A DNA stretch of 64,000 nt from Marinobacter salarius (lineage in GTDB: Bacteria; Pseudomonadota; Gammaproteobacteria; Pseudomonadales; Oleiphilaceae): contig CP007152.1 of the NCBI GenBank assembly GCA_000831005.1, positions 2,666,001-2,730,000 of the forward strand. Direction: 5' to 3'. The notes below the pieces were generated by a model that did not search any database, was not told the origin of the DNA, and was given only the letters and a program-made list of their open reading frames with translations. Positions 40,640-50,981 of this stretch are shown here, one piece after another. Numbering within the stretch: position 1 is the stretch's first letter; every line of letters starts with the position of its first letter. Position numbers and translations under genes: made by a program.

Positions 40640-41277
40640 GGGCGGGGTCGCCTCCGGGGTGCGTGTTTGCGGGGTTTCGCCGCCTTCCGCGCCGCGGTTC
40701 CAGGCGGGGGCGAAGGCGCGTGTACGGATGTTGCCCTGTATTCGCCGGGCGAAAGCCCGTCCAGGGTCCAGTCTCCAATACCATAGCGAACCAATCGTAG
40801 GGTAGGGAAGCCGACTGCCGCCGTCATGCGACGGACCTGCCGATTTTTACCTTCGGTGATGGTGATCTTCACCCAGCTCGTGGGGATCGATGCTCTGTAG
40901 CGTACTGGCGGGTTTCTGGGCCAGATCTCCGGCGGAGCCATCGTCGTAACTTCGGCTGGGCGAGTCTTACCGTCTTTGAGTTCCACGCCTTCGCGCAGTT
41001 TCTTCAGTGCCGTTTCGCTGATCTCGCCTTCAACCTGAACCCAATATGTCTTTGGCATTTTCAGCCGGGGAGAGGCAATTTGATGCTGCAGTTGCCCGTT
41101 GTCCGTTAGCAGCAAGAGACCTTCCGAATCATAGTCAAGCCGCCCGGCAGGGTAGACAGCGGGGATCTTGAGCCAGTCGGCAAGGGTGGCGCGGAGGGTG
41201 CCATCCGTGCCGCCTTTCTCGTCGGTGAACTGGCAAAGCACCCGGAACGGTTTGTTGAACAGAATCAGCGTTGCCAT
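40636..41277 (-). CDS. rluE: 23S rRNA pseudouridine(2457) synthase RluE
   Basis: RsuA-family pseudouridine synthase, 213 residues. Family motifs: LILFNKPFRVLCQFTDEKG, the catalytic Asp in VYPAGRLDYDSEGLLLLT, KTYWVQVEGEIS, and KITITEGKNRQVRRMTAAVG. There is no S4 domain, as in RluE. The C-terminus is a basic extension (AAKPRKHAPRRRPRP) likely to touch RNA. I use ATG 41277. ATG 41325 is possible but sits on a -10-like CATAAT, more likely promoter than leader. Confidence 0.9.
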   Translation of the reverse strand: MATLILFNKPFRVLCQFTDEKGGTDGTLRATLADWLKIPAVYPAGRLDYDSEGLLLLTDNGQLQHQIASPRLKMPKTYWVQVEGEISETALKKLREGVELKDGKTRPAEVTTMAPPEIWPRNPPVRYRASIPTSWVKITITEGKNRQVRRMTAAVGFPTLRLVRYGIGDWTLDGLSPGEYRATSVHAPSPPPGTAARKAAKPRKHAPRRRPRP

Positions 41278-41471
41278 GGTGGCAAATGAACCTTGATTTA
41301 GGGAATCGAATTTGAACAGGCGCATTATGCCAGAAGTAGGGAGAGAGGGGGTTGGGGAGGAGGGCCCGGTCGCCCCATCTGGTTGCGGAACGACCGAACG
41401 TCCGGACACAGGCTAACTGGCCGGTCATTGTGGGCCGGTGTTATCTGCCTGGGCAGTGGTGGCGTCAGCCG

Positions 41472-41795
41472 TCAAGCGTTTGCCGCGCGGGGCTGATCCT
41501 GGTATCCACTGTCCTGATTCTGTTCCACGTCGTCGTCACTGCCGGACGTTTTCTCAGAAGCGTTCTCTTGGGAACTCTGCTTCTGTGGCTGCTCCTCCGG
41601 AACGATGTTGACCGCGTGGATCCCCTTGTCGCTGGGCTTTTTATCGAAGGTGACGGCCTGGCCGGCCTTTAAGGTTTTGTAACCTTCCATTTGCACTGAA
41701 GAGAAGTGAGCAAACAGATCGTCACTGCAGCCTTCCTCGATAATGAAGCCATAACCCTTGGCATTGTTAAACCACTTTACTTTGCCTCTTGGCAT
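41472..41795 (-). CDS. cspD: Cold-shock domain protein CspD
   Basis: A 107-residue single-stranded nucleic-acid-binding protein. Residues 1-67 form the cold-shock domain with RNP1-type KGYGFIIEE and RNP2-type LFAHFSSVQ, ending AVNIV. The last 40 residues are an added hydrophilic tail rich in Gln, Ser, Asp and Glu (QPQKQSSQENASEKTSGSDD). E. coli CspD has 74 residues, inhibits replication and also precedes clpS-clpA. GGGGAG lies seven bases upstream of the start. Confidence 0.88.
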   Translation of the reverse strand: MPRGKVKWFNNAKGYGFIIEEGCSDDLFAHFSSVQMEGYKTLKAGQAVTFDKKPSDKGIHAVNIVPEEQPQKQSSQENASEKTSGSDDDVEQNQDSGYQDQPRAANA

Positions 41796-41908
41796 GATGA
41801 ACTCCCCTGTTCTTTCACTGTCAGTGTCTTTGTTATTGATGTTATTGCCGAGCGTTTTGCCTTGCACGGATTGCAGCCTGTTATAGGCTTCTTACGCCAA
41901 TTTACAAT

Positions 41909-41938
41909 ATTTTACATTGCTATCGTACTGTTGACCAA
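41909..41938 (-). promoter_or_regulatory. Candidate promoter of cspD with long leader
   Basis: Minus-strand -35 TTGGTC (41933-41938) and -10 TAAAAT (41909-41914) are 18 bases apart. Transcription would start near 41902, leaving a 5' leader of about 106 bases, longer than usual. Long leaders are common for cold-shock-family mRNAs. The rest of the gap to clpS is AT-rich, and I see no clear clpS promoter in it. Confidence 0.35.
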
Positions 41939-42111
41939 TATTCGCTCAGAGTCAATAGCAGTTATAGCCGGAATGTATGGTTGAACCGGGGCCGGAGCCT
42001 GTATCATGGCGAGATTGATAACCAGCGCACGTCCGGTTACCGGAGGTACCTTGAAAACCGGGCGGCAGACAACCATCTTTAAGCAGAGGCACCGATTTCC
42101 GGTAAAGAATC

Positions 42112-42470
42112 ATGCGGACTATCCAGAATTCTCTACTAGTATTAAATCAGGGGGAGGACGAACAGCCAGGACGTCAGGACGATGTCAGTGTTGCTCCCGA
42201 GAAGCCCGCCCTCAAGCGCCCCGCGCGCTTCAGGGTTCTGCTTCTGAACGATGACTACACACCCATGGACTTTGTAGTGGATGTGTTGATGAAGTTCTTC
42301 GGAATGAACGAAGAAAAGGCGACGCAGGTGATGCTGCTCGTCCATACGCAGGGAAAGGCTGTATGCGGGTATATACCCGGGACATCGCGGAAACAAAGGC
42401 GGCACAGGTGAACCAGTATTCCTCGGAATGCGAACATCCGCTCCTTTGCGAGATTGAACGTGCGGACTGA
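42112..42470 (+). CDS. clpS: ATP-dependent Clp protease adapter ClpS (one frameshift)
   Basis: Adapter that delivers N-degron substrates (N-terminal Leu, Phe, Trp, Tyr) to ClpAP. The 119-residue protein has the core [19 protein letters not shown] with the acidic substrate pocket, [20 protein letters not shown] and, after repair, [14 protein letters not shown] and the closing [14 protein letters not shown]. One base is lost in the G run near 42368. Without repair the protein ends early with an unrelated tail. It precedes clpA by 18 bases. Confidence 0.95.
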
Positions 42471-42488
42471 TAGACCTTGGGGTGGCCC

Positions 42489-44759
42489 ATGCTGAGCAAA
42501 GATCTTGAAATTACATTGAATGCGGCTTTCAAAAGTGCCCGCGACAAGCGTCATGAATTCATGACCGTCGAGCACCTTTTGCTGGCCTTGCTCGACAACG
42601 AATCGGCAGTGGGCGTCCTGAAAGCATGCGGTGCAGACCTGGCCCGGCTTCAGGAAGAACTCGTAGAGTTTGTGGATTCAACCACACCACTGATCCCCAG
42701 CAACGACAGCGAGCGGGAAACACAACCCACGCTCGGATTCCAGCGCGTGCTACAACGTGCTGTATTTCACGTACAATCCTCTGGCAAGAAGGAGGTAACC
42801 GGTGCCAATGTGCTGGTGGCCATCTTCAGTGAGCAGGAGAGCCAGGCGGTGTATGTGCTCAAGAAACAGAGCATCGCCCGCATTGACGTGGTGAATTTTG
42901 TTTCCCATGGCATCTCTCGCGTTCAGGGTGCCGAAGATCAGGAGGGTCACGATCAGGCGTCTCATGATGAAGCCGCAGAAGAAGGCGGTGCATCACGTCC
43001 GCTGGAAAGCTACGCAACCAACCTGAATGACCAGGCCCGCCAGGGCCGCATTGACCCGCTGATCGGACGTGAACACGAAGTCGAGCGGGTGGTTCAGATA
43101 CTGGTTCGCCGTCGCAAGAACAATCCGCTGCTGGTGGGCGAAGCGGGTGTGGGCAAGACCGCGATTGCCGAAGGCCTTGCCAAGCGCATTGTGGATAGCC
43201 AGGTGCCGGAGATCATTTCTGACGCGGTGGTCTATTCACTTGATCTCGGTGCCCTGCTGGCTGGCACCAAGTACCGGGGTGATTTCGAGAAGCGGCTGAA
43301 GGGGCTGCTTGCAGAATTGAAGAAAGAGAAGCATGCGATTCTGTTCATCGATGAAATCCATACCATCATCGGTGCCGGTTCCGCGTCCGGCGGTGTGATG
43401 GATGCCTCCAACCTGCTCAAGCCCATGCTGAGCTCAGGGGAAATCCGGTGCATTGGCTCCACCACCTTCCAGGAATTCCGTGGCATTTTCGAGAAGGACA
43501 GCGCGCTGGCTCGCCGCTTCCAGAAGATTGATGTGAACGAACCCAGCGTTGAGGATACCTACCAGATCCTCAAGGGGCTGAAGTCCCATTTCGAGAAGCA
43601 CCATGACCTGAAGTACACCGATCAGGCACTGCGTGTGGCGGCTGAGCTGTCTGAACGCTACATCACCGATCGCCACCTGCCGGACAAGGCGATTGACGTA
43701 ATCGACGAAGCCGGTGCCCATCAGCGTCTGCTGGCGGTGGCCAAACGCAAGAAGACAATCGACGTGTCGGAAATCGAGGATGTGGTGGCCAATATCGCCC
43801 GCATCCCGCCGAAGAACGTATCCACCAGCGACAAGGACCTGCTGCGCAATCTGGAGCGGGATCTCAAGATGGTGGTCTTCGGGCAGGATCCGGCTATCGA
43901 GTCATTGTCCACCGCCATCAAGCTGGCCCGTGCCGGCCTGAAGGCGCCGGAGAAGCCGGAAGGTGCCTTCCTGTTTGCCGGCCCCACGGGTGTGGGCAAG
44001 ACCGAAGTCACCAAGCAACTGGCCAAGGTGTTGGGTATCGAGCTGGTGCGCTTCGACATGTCCGAGTACATGGAGCGGCATACCGTGTCCAGGTTGATCG
44101 GTGCGCCTCCGGGCTATGTCGGGTATGACCAGGGTGGTCTGCTGACGGAATCCGTGAGCAAGCATCCGCATTGTGTGCTGTTGCTGGATGAGATCGAGAA
44201 GGCTCATCCGGAGGTCTTTAACCTGCTTCTGCAGGTGATGGATCACGGTACGCTCACGGATAATAACGGTCGTAAGGCGGATTTCCGTCATGTGATCCTG
44301 GTGATGACCACCAACGCCGGTGCTGAAAGCATGGCCCGCCGTTCCATTGGCTTCAGCGAGCAGGACCACAGCACGGATGGTATGGAAATCATATCCAAGA
44401 CCTTTACGCCGGAGTTCCGCAACCGCCTGGATGGCATTATCCAGTTCGGTGATCTCCAGCCGGCCACCATCACCCACGTGGTGGACAAGTTCCTCACGGA
44501 ATTGCAGGCGCAGTTGGACGAGAAGCACGTGGTGCTCCACGTTGACGACGCCGCGAAGGAATGGCTGGCCGAGAAGGGCTACGATGTCACCATGGGGGCT
44601 CGCCCGATGGCTCGCCTGATCCAGGACAAGATCAAGCGGCCCCTGGCGGAACAGATCCTGTTCGGCCGGCTGTCGGAGCATGGTGGTGATGTCCACATTC
44701 ACCTCAAGGATGGTGAACTGGAGTTCGAGTACGAGGACGAACCGGCTGAGGCTGTGTAA
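42489..44759 (+). CDS. clpA: ATP-dependent Clp protease ATP-binding subunit ClpA
   Basis: AAA+ unfoldase that feeds proteins into ClpP, 756 residues. N-terminal ClpN repeats (about 1-145) bind ClpS. The first AAA module has Walker [15 protein letters not shown] and Walker [13 protein letters not shown]. The second has Walker [15 protein letters not shown] and [18 protein letters not shown] 42489 ([14 protein letters not shown]) matches the ClpA N-terminus; the earlier in-frame start only adds MGWP. Frame intact over 2.2 kb. A strong terminator follows. Confidence 0.97.
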   Translation: MLSKDLEITLNAAFKSARDKRHEFMTVEHLLLALLDNESAVGVLKACGADLARLQEELVEFVDSTTPLIPSNDSERETQPTLGFQRVLQRAVFHVQSSGKKEVTGANVLVAIFSEQESQAVYVLKKQSIARIDVVNFVSHGISRVQGAEDQEGHDQASHDEAAEEGGASRPLESYATNLNDQARQGRIDPLIGREHEVERVVQILVRRRKNNPLLVGEAGVGKTAIAEGLAKRIVDSQVPEIISDAVVYSLDLGALLAGTKYRGDFEKRLKGLLAELKKEKHAILFIDEIHTIIGAGSASGGVMDASNLLKPMLSSGEIRCIGSTTFQEFRGIFEKDSALARRFQKIDVNEPSVEDTYQILKGLKSHFEKHHDLKYTDQALRVAAELSERYITDRHLPDKAIDVIDEAGAHQRLLAVAKRKKTIDVSEIEDVVANIARIPPKNVSTSDKDLLRNLERDLKMVVFGQDPAIESLSTAIKLARAGLKAPEKPEGAFLFAGPTGVGKTEVTKQLAKVLGIELVRFDMSEYMERHTVSRLIGAPPGYVGYDQGGLLTESVSKHPHCVLLLDEIEKAHPEVFNLLLQVMDHGTLTDNNGRKADFRHVILVMTTNAGAESMARRSIGFSEQDHSTDGMEIISKTFTPEFRNRLDGIIQFGDLQPATITHVVDKFLTELQAQLDEKHVVLHVDDAAKEWLAEKGYDVTMGARPMARLIQDKIKRPLAEQILFGRLSEHGGDVHIHLKDGELEFEYEDEPAEAV

Positions 44760-44788
44760 GCAGCCCTGAGCGATTCTTCTCCTCCTGG

Positions 44789-44821
44789 AAAGGCCATGCT
44801 GGAAACAGCATGGCCTTTTTT
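44789..44821 (+). terminator. Rho-independent terminator of clpS-clpA
   Basis: A 13-base perfect stem (AAAGGCCATGCTG and CAGCATGGCCTTT) closes a four-base GAAA loop and continues into a T run (six T from 44816). It sits 29 bases after the clpA stop codon. Confidence 0.92.
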
Positions 44822-44990
44822 GTCACTGGCCGACCATCAATTGACTCAGTTGAAGGGCCAGCCCTGACATTGTCGTCAATCCAATTGCTCCGCTTCTCTG
44901 TCAAATTGTTGTCTGACAGTCAGATTACCTGACGCGTACGCGCCGTGGTCTGTGTTTCCGTGAAACAACAATGATAAGGAGAACCGGGAA

Positions 44991-46020
44991 ATGAAAGCGT
45001 TATCCATGCTTTTGCTGGTTGTGCTCGGGCTTTCCGGCTGGAGCAATGCCGGCGCGAGTGAGCGCCGTGAGTTCTGTGTATTTGATGTCGCCGGAGCAAG
45101 TGGATTTGTCTACCGTACGTTGCAGGATTACCACCGCAAGGCCGCATTGGCCGGCGTAGGCCTTAACATGCGTCCCTACACCGATGAAGATCAGGCCGTC
45201 GCAGATTTAAGAGCCGGGCGTTGCGACATTGTGGCGGTGACCGATATGGGCGCCCGTAAATTCAACGATTTTTCAGGCTCCATCAGTGCCATCGGGGCGA
45301 TTCCCTATTATGAAGACCTGAAAGTGCTGCTCCATATTCTGGCCAGCCCCAGGGTTGACCGTCATCTTGAGCAGAATGGCTACGAGGTGTTGGGTGTGAC
45401 GCCGATGGGAGCGGCTTACCTGTTCGTGAACGACCGGGCGATTGACCACGTGGAGGCTCTGGAGGGAAAGCGCATCACGGTGTTCGAGGGGCACCACGAT
45501 GCCCGTCATATGGTTGAGTATGTTGGCGCGGTGCCGGTTGCGGCGAAAATTTCCGACTTTGCCAGCCTGTTCAATTCCGGCGAGGCTGATATCAGTTATG
45601 CGCCGGCGGCTGCCTACGAGGTGCTGGAGATGTTCCGGGGCATGGGCAGCAAAGGTGGTATTGTCGATTATCCGGTAGCAGGTAACCGTTCAGTTGATCG
45701 CCCGGGCGGATGAGTTCGACGACGCTTTTGTCAGGAAGTCACGGCGGATCATGTCCAGGCTCTACCCGGAGGCCATGCGCATTGTGAGGCAGTACGAACG
45801 GTCGATTCCCGAGGAGCGCTGGGTCAAGATTTCACCCGAAGCCGTCCGGGGTTACCAGGAAATGTTGCGCAGCGTGAGGATTGATATGCAGCAGTCCACG
45901 GAAGACTCGGGCATGCTGGCTGCGGGTGTGTACCATGACGACATGATGACGATACTGCGGAAGGTGCGGTGTTATACCAATCCAGGCGCGATGGAATGCT
46001 CGGCGGACAACCGGGAGTAG
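44991..46020 (+). CDS. Periplasmic solute-binding protein of the AdeT type (one frameshift)
   Basis: A 342-residue exported protein. A signal peptide (MLLLVVLGLSGWSNAGA, cleavage near 24) precedes a periplasmic-binding fold: REFCVFDVAGASGFVYRTLQ, AVADLRAGRCDIVAVTDMG, and the second lobe from GVTPMGAAYLFVNDRAI. It resembles proteins filed as putative solute-binding or AdeT-type 'RND efflux' proteins, a name whose basis is weak. No transporter genes are adjacent. One extra base lies within 45675-45678; repair joins VDYP to QVTVQLIARA. It is bracketed by terminators, so it is monocistronic. Confidence 0.72.
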
Positions 46021-46049
46021 CGGCCTGGCATGGAAAGGCCTGAAAATAA

Positions 46050-46072
46050 AAAGCCCCGATATTCGGGGCTTT
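46050..46072. terminator. Terminator between solute-binding gene and infA
   Basis: A 10-base perfect stem (AAAGCCCCGA and TCGGGGCTTT) with a three-base TAT loop lies between the convergent stop codons. On the minus strand it is followed by TTTTTATTTT, so it should end infA transcripts strongly. On the plus strand the T run is short, so it is weaker there. Confidence 0.88.
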
Positions 46073-46096
46073 CAAGTCTCATACAGCTAACAGCTA

Positions 46097-46315
46097 TCAG
46101 CGGGCGCGGTACACGATGCGTCCTTTGCTCAGGTCGTAGGGGGTCAGTTCTACCTTGACCTTGTCGCCTGTCAGAATACGGATATAGTTCTTGCGCATCT
46201 TGCCAGAAATGTGAGCGGTCACAATATGGCCGTTTTCGAGTTCAACCCGGAACATGGTGTTTGGAAGCGTATCAACAATAACGCCTTCCATTTCAATAGC
46301 ATCGGACTTCGCCAT
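46097..46315 (-). CDS. infA: Translation initiation factor IF-1
   Basis: Essential 72-residue OB-fold initiation factor binding the ribosomal A site. The sequence [20 protein letters not shown] is followed by [20 protein letters not shown] and the [20 protein letters not shown] block, ending GRIVYR. Frame intact. It follows bpt by 78 bases on the same strand, in the usual gammaproteobacterial bpt-infA order. Confidence 0.98.
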   Translation of the reverse strand: MAKSDAIEMEGVIVDTLPNTMFRVELENGHIVTAHISGKMRKNYIRILTGDKVKVELTPYDLSKGRIVYRAR

Positions 46316-46393
46316 TCAGTAAAAACCTCGTAAATTGGCTTGCTGTGATTTTAAATTGCGCAATTCTGCCTGATTTACCGCCATTTGGCAAAA

Positions 46394-47107
46394 TCAGTTC
46401 ACTTCCATGGTGTGCCATTGCCCGTCCCGAAGCGCTTCGATCGGGCGGAATCGTGTTTTATAGTTCATTTTCCGACATTCTTCGATCCAATACCCCAGAT
46501 ACAGGTGCGGAAGCCCCAGCCGTTTTGCTTCCTCTATCTGCCAAAGCACCGCAAAGGTGCCCAGGCTTCGGCTTTCGTAGGCAGGATCAAATACGGTATA
46601 GATGGCGGACAGGCCTTCGTCCAGCATGTCCACGGCGGCCAGGCCCACCAGGTTGTCTCCGTCCATGATTTCGACAAACCAGGAATCGGTGGCGCCTTCC
46701 ACCAGGAACGACATGAACTGTTCACGGGAGGGTGGGTACATGTCGCCGTCAGAGTGCCGTTGTTCAATGTAATGGGCGTAGAGGCTGTAATACCGTTCCG
46801 AAAAGGTTGCCTTGACCATGCGGCAACTAAGATCGGCGTTCTTTTTCATGACCCTGCGTTGGCTGCGGTCAGGCTGGAACTCTTCCACCTTGAGCCTGAC
46901 AGGAACACAGGCATTGCAGCTTTCGCAGTGGGGGCGATAGTAATGCGAGCCACTTCGACGGAAGCCCAGGGCGGTCAGTTGGCTGTACAGCCGCTTGTCC
47001 ACATGGGCCCTCGGGTCGACGAACATGGTGGTTGCTTCGCGATCTGGCAGGTAACTGCAGTCGTGGGCCGGCGTGGCAAAAAACACCAGGGTCCTGAGAT
47101 TGCTCAT
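46394..47107 (-). CDS. bpt: Aspartate/glutamate leucyltransferase Bpt
   Basis: Aminoacyl-tRNA-protein transferase that adds Leu to proteins with N-terminal Asp or Glu, creating N-degrons for ClpS-ClpAP. The 237-residue protein has the ATE1-like Cys-rich N-domain (HDCSYLPDREATTMF and SHYYRPHCESCNACVPVRL) and a GNAT-like C-domain with LYLGYWIEECRKMNYKTRF. It directly follows aat. Confidence 0.95.
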   Translation of the reverse strand: MSNLRTLVFFATPAHDCSYLPDREATTMFVDPRAHVDKRLYSQLTALGFRRSGSHYYRPHCESCNACVPVRLKVEEFQPDRSQRRVMKKNADLSCRMVKATFSERYYSLYAHYIEQRHSDGDMYPPSREQFMSFLVEGATDSWFVEIMDGDNLVGLAAVDMLDEGLSAIYTVFDPAYESRSLGTFAVLWQIEEAKRLGLPHLYLGYWIEECRKMNYKTRFRPIEALRDGQWHTMEVN

Positions 47108-47821
47108 TCACACCTCCGGGCCGGGCCACTGCCACCGGAAGCCCCAGTCGCTGTGGTCCGGACTACTGTCGACGCATGTCCTGAGTATAGATAAAAATTC
47201 GCTGCGTGGGATACTTCGCGCACCCATTCGCAACAGATGGCCGCTTTCCACCTGGCAATCCATAATCCGATAGCCCCAATCCCGGAGTTGATTGGCCAGA
47301 TGGACCATCAATACTTTCGAGGCGTTGGTTTCCAGTGAAAACATGGACTCACCAAAAAAGCAGCGGCCAATGGCCAGGCCGTACATTCCCCCGGCCAGTT
47401 CTCCCTTTGGATTCCATACTTCTATGGAGTGGGCTACCCCCTGTTTGTGAAGCTGGCCATAGCTGTCAATCATATCCTGGGTGATCCAGGTGCCTTCGGC
47501 ACGGGTGTTGGCGCAGAGGCGGATGATGCGGGGGAAAGCCTGGTCGGCGGTGATGGTGAAATAGCCGCGGTTGAGGGTGCGCCGGAGGCTTCTGGAGATG
47601 TGGATCTCTTCCGGGAAAAGGACGCATCTGGGGCTGGGGGACCACCAGAGTATGGGCTGGTCGTCGCTGAACCAGGGGAAGATGCCGTTGCGGTAGGCGA
47701 GTTTGAGCCGCTCGGTGGATAGGTCACCGCCCAGTGCCAGCAATCCGTCGGGGTCGTCCAGGGCCTGTTCGGCAGGGGGGAACCAGAGTTGGTCGGGGTC
47801 TAGCCAGGGTAGTGACGTCAT
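47108..47821 (-). CDS. aat: Leucyl/phenylalanyl-tRNA-protein transferase
   Basis: Enzyme that adds Leu or Phe to proteins with N-terminal Lys or Arg. The 237-residue protein begins FPPAEQALDDPDGLLALGGD and has the catalytic block GIFPWFSDDQPILWWSPSPR, plus GGMYGLAIGRCFFGESMFS and the late VNCQVESGHL-like segment. It abuts bpt with no gap. Aat, Bpt, ClpS and ClpA are therefore all within 6 kb. A 106-base inverted repeat lies upstream, between it and trxB. Confidence 0.96.
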   Translation of the reverse strand: MTSLPWLDPDQLWFPPAEQALDDPDGLLALGGDLSTERLKLAYRNGIFPWFSDDQPILWWSPSPRCVLFPEEIHISRSLRRTLNRGYFTITADQAFPRIIRLCANTRAEGTWITQDMIDSYGQLHKQGVAHSIEVWNPKGELAGGMYGLAIGRCFFGESMFSLETNASKVLMVHLANQLRDWGYRIMDCQVESGHLLRMGARSIPRSEFLSILRTCVDSSPDHSDWGFRWQWPGPEV

Positions 47822-47858
47822 CTCGGTCCGGAGTTAGTACTCGAGTGTTGGTGGAGTC

Positions 47859-47964
47859 GGCGAGTGGTCACGGATGTTTGAAACACGCTCGAGCACGTCC
47901 GTGTGGCGCTTGGGCTCCGCCATCCATGGCTCCGCACAGTTTCAGACATCCGTAACCACTCGCC
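47859..47964. repeat. 106-base inverted-repeat element between aat and trxB
   Basis: Two 26-base arms (47859-47884 and 47939-47964) are inverted copies with 24 of 26 matches; each holds GGCGAGTGGT and GGATG at corresponding positions. They flank a 54-base core with GCTCGAGC and CCATGG palindromes. The element could fold into a long hairpin and may terminate trxB transcripts. It may also be a dispersed repeat such as a REP/BIME or a small non-autonomous mobile element. Copy number elsewhere in the genome cannot be judged from this window, which holds one copy. Confidence 0.72.
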
Positions 47965-48023
47965 TTTTCGGGCCTCGGAGGTGCCTGCCCTGAACCACTT
48001 CCGAATAAGTTTCTCGGTTAAAC

Positions 48024-49022
<999 letters not shown>

Positions 49023-49042
49023 TCACGTAATCGGTACGTTCG

Positions 49043-49060
49043 TCCGGGGGCTGGCCCGGA
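49043..49060. terminator. Weak hairpin between moxR and trxB
   Basis: A six-base stem (TCCGGG and CCCGGA) with a six-base loop lies in the gap of 164 bases between the moxR stop and trxB start. No T run follows on the minus strand. The rest of the gap shows no gene. Confidence 0.25.
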
Positions 49061-49138
49061 GGAAAAGGGCAAAAGGCTAACATGAACAGGATTGGTTTCC
49101 AGTTGTTTTGCCCAATTCATTCCATTAAGTGATGCTAT

Positions 49139-50050
49139 CTATTCAATGACAGAGACGGAGGTCAGAAGTTGCCTTACTCTCTCCGCGCTCTTTCCGGACT
49201 CGCCCTGTTCCAGGCGGTGTTCGGCGACCGCCGGAAAGACCGCCTGGATGTCGTCCGGTAAGACATGGTGGCGACCGTCCATCAGGGCCCATGCCCGTGC
49301 GGCGCGCACGAGCCCAAGCCCGGCCCTGGGCGACAGGCCGTACAGCAGGCCGGGCATGCGCCGGCTCTGTTCCAGCAGGCGTTGTACGTAGTCCAGCAGC
49401 GCCGGGCTGGTGGACACCCGGTTGACGGCGTCCTGGAGGGTTTGCAGGTTTTCCGAAGAAAGCAGTGATTGCAGTCTGTCGGTCATGACCCGGCGGTCTT
49501 CACCTTCCAGCAGTTCCCGTTCGGCGCGCGGGTCGGGGTAGCCCAGCCGTATGCGCATCAGGAACCGGTCAAGCTGGGATTCCGGTAACGGGTAGGTGCC
49601 TCCCTGCTCGATGGGATTCTGTGTGGCGATAACGAAGAACGGGTGGGGCAGGGGGCGGGTTTCGCCTTCGATCGAAACCTGCCGTTCCTCCATGGCTTCC
49701 AGCAATGCACTCTGGGTTCTGGGAGACGCGCGGTTGATTTCATCAGCCAGCACAACCTGCGCGAAGATCGGTCCGGGATGGAACACCAGGCTCCCCGCTT
49801 GCTTGTCGTACATGGAGAAGCCAAGCACGTCAGCCGGTAACAGATCATTGGTAAACTGGATGCGCTGGTAGGTCAGGCCCATGACCTTGGCCAGTGCATG
49901 GGACAGGGTGGTTTTGCCCATTCCCGGAATGTCTTCAATCAGCAGGTGGCCCTTGGCCAGCAAGCCGCAGAGTGAAAGCCGTACCTGGTGATCCTTGCCC
50001 AGCAGTATGCTGTTTAACTCGCGGATAACCGTGTCGGTCAGTTTTTTCAT
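49139..50050 (-). CDS. MoxR-family AAA+ ATPase
   Basis: A 303-residue AAA+ chaperone ATPase. Walker A reads IPGMGKTTLSHAL, Walker B VVLADEINRASPRTQSAL, sensor 1 lies in IATQNPIEQGGTYPLPE, and the lid domain follows. MoxR proteins normally act with DUF58 and VWA-domain partners encoded directly downstream, but trxB follows here. Instead it starts seven bases after the aguB stop, suggesting transcription with agmatine catabolism genes. The function is unknown. Confidence 0.92.
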   Translation of the reverse strand: MKKLTDTVIRELNSILLGKDHQVRLSLCGLLAKGHLLIEDIPGMGKTTLSHALAKVMGLTYQRIQFTNDLLPADVLGFSMYDKQAGSLVFHPGPIFAQVVLADEINRASPRTQSALLEAMEERQVSIEGETRPLPHPFFVIATQNPIEQGGTYPLPESQLDRFLMRIRLGYPDPRAERELLEGEDRRVMTDRLQSLLSSENLQTLQDAVNRVSTSPALLDYVQRLLEQSRRMPGLLYGLSPRAGLGLVRAARAWALMDGRHHVLPDDIQAVFPAVAEHRLEQGESGKSAERVRQLLTSVSVIE

Positions 50051-50057
50051 GAAGTGC

Positions 50058-50981
50058 TTAGTCCCTTACCCGCTTGAGAATGTCACCGTAGGCGTCGATG
50101 CGCCGATCCCTGAAATACGGCCAGATGCGACGAATCGATTCACTGCGAGAGCGATTAATGGTGGCGGACAGTAGGGTTTCCGACTTGTCGTCGGCACGGG
50201 CCAGGAATTCTCCCTGGGGGCCGCAGATGAAACTGTTGCCCCAGAAACGAATGCCGTCCGAGTTGCCTGAAGGGTCTGGTTCCGTGCCGACTCGGTTTGG
50301 CGCGATGATCGGAAGGTTGTTCGCAACCGCATGGCCGCGTTGAACGGTTACCCAGGCATCCAACTGGCGCGCTTGTTCCTCCGGGTCGTCGGTGACGTCC
50401 CAGCCAATGGCCGTGGGATAGATCAATACCTCTGCGCCGGCCAGGGCCATCAGGCGGGCGGCTTCTGGATACCACTGGTCCCAACACACCAGCACACCCA
50501 GCCGACCCACGGAGGTGTCAATGGGGGTGAAGCCGTTGCGGCCGTCGTTGAAGCTGGCGTCGCCCGGGGTGAAATAAAACTTTTCGTAGAAGCCGGGATC
50601 GTCGGGAATATGCATCTTGCGGTAGAGCCCGGCGATGTTTCCATCCCGCTCAAAAACGACGGCCGTGTTGTGGTAGACGCCGTTCATTCTCCGTTCAAAG
50701 ATAGACCCGACGAGAACAATGCCAAGTTCCGCCGCCAGAGCGGATAGCCGACGACTGGTCGGGCCGGGAATCGGCTCGGCGAGTTCGAATACCGAGGTGT
50801 CTTCGGTCTGGCAAAAGTAGAGCGTGGCGTGCAATTCCTGCAGGACGACGAGCTGGGCGCCGTCCGTAGCCGCCTGGCGGATCAGACGTTCGCTGGTTGC
50901 CAGGCTGGTATCCTTGTCAGCGCTGCATTGCTGCTGAATGGCGGCAATGGCCAGATCGGCGGATTGAGGAATCTGAGTCAT
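50058..50981 (-). CDS. aguB: N-carbamoylputrescine amidase
   Basis: Nitrilase-family amidase, 307 residues, converting N-carbamoylputrescine to putrescine. The catalytic Glu is in LQELHATLYFCQTED, the Lys in LYRKMHIPDDPGFYEKFYF, and the Cys in VLVCWDQWYPEAARL; the GDASF segment is typical of AguB. The ATG at 50981 overlaps the aguA stop codon (ATGA), so translation is coupled. An earlier in-frame start would lie inside aguA. Confidence 0.95.
   Translation of the reverse strand: MTQIPQSADLAIAAIQQQCSADKDTSLATSERLIRQAATDGAQLVVLQELHATLYFCQTEDTSVFELAEPIPGPTSRRLSALAAELGIVLVGSIFERRMNGVYHNTAVVFERDGNIAGLYRKMHIPDDPGFYEKFYFTPGDASFNDGRNGFTPIDTSVGRLGVLVCWDQWYPEAARLMALAGAEVLIYPTAIGWDVTDDPEEQARQLDAWVTVQRGHAVANNLPIIAPNRVGTEPDPSGNSDGIRFWGNSFICGPQGEFLARADDKSETLLSATINRSRSESIRRIWPYFRDRRIDAYGDILKRVRD

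Noticed and set aside
44913..44941. Palindromes CTGAC-A-GTCAG and GCGTACGC upstream of the solute-binding gene as operators
   Set aside because: They are short, unlike known operators, and not placed relative to a recognisable promoter.
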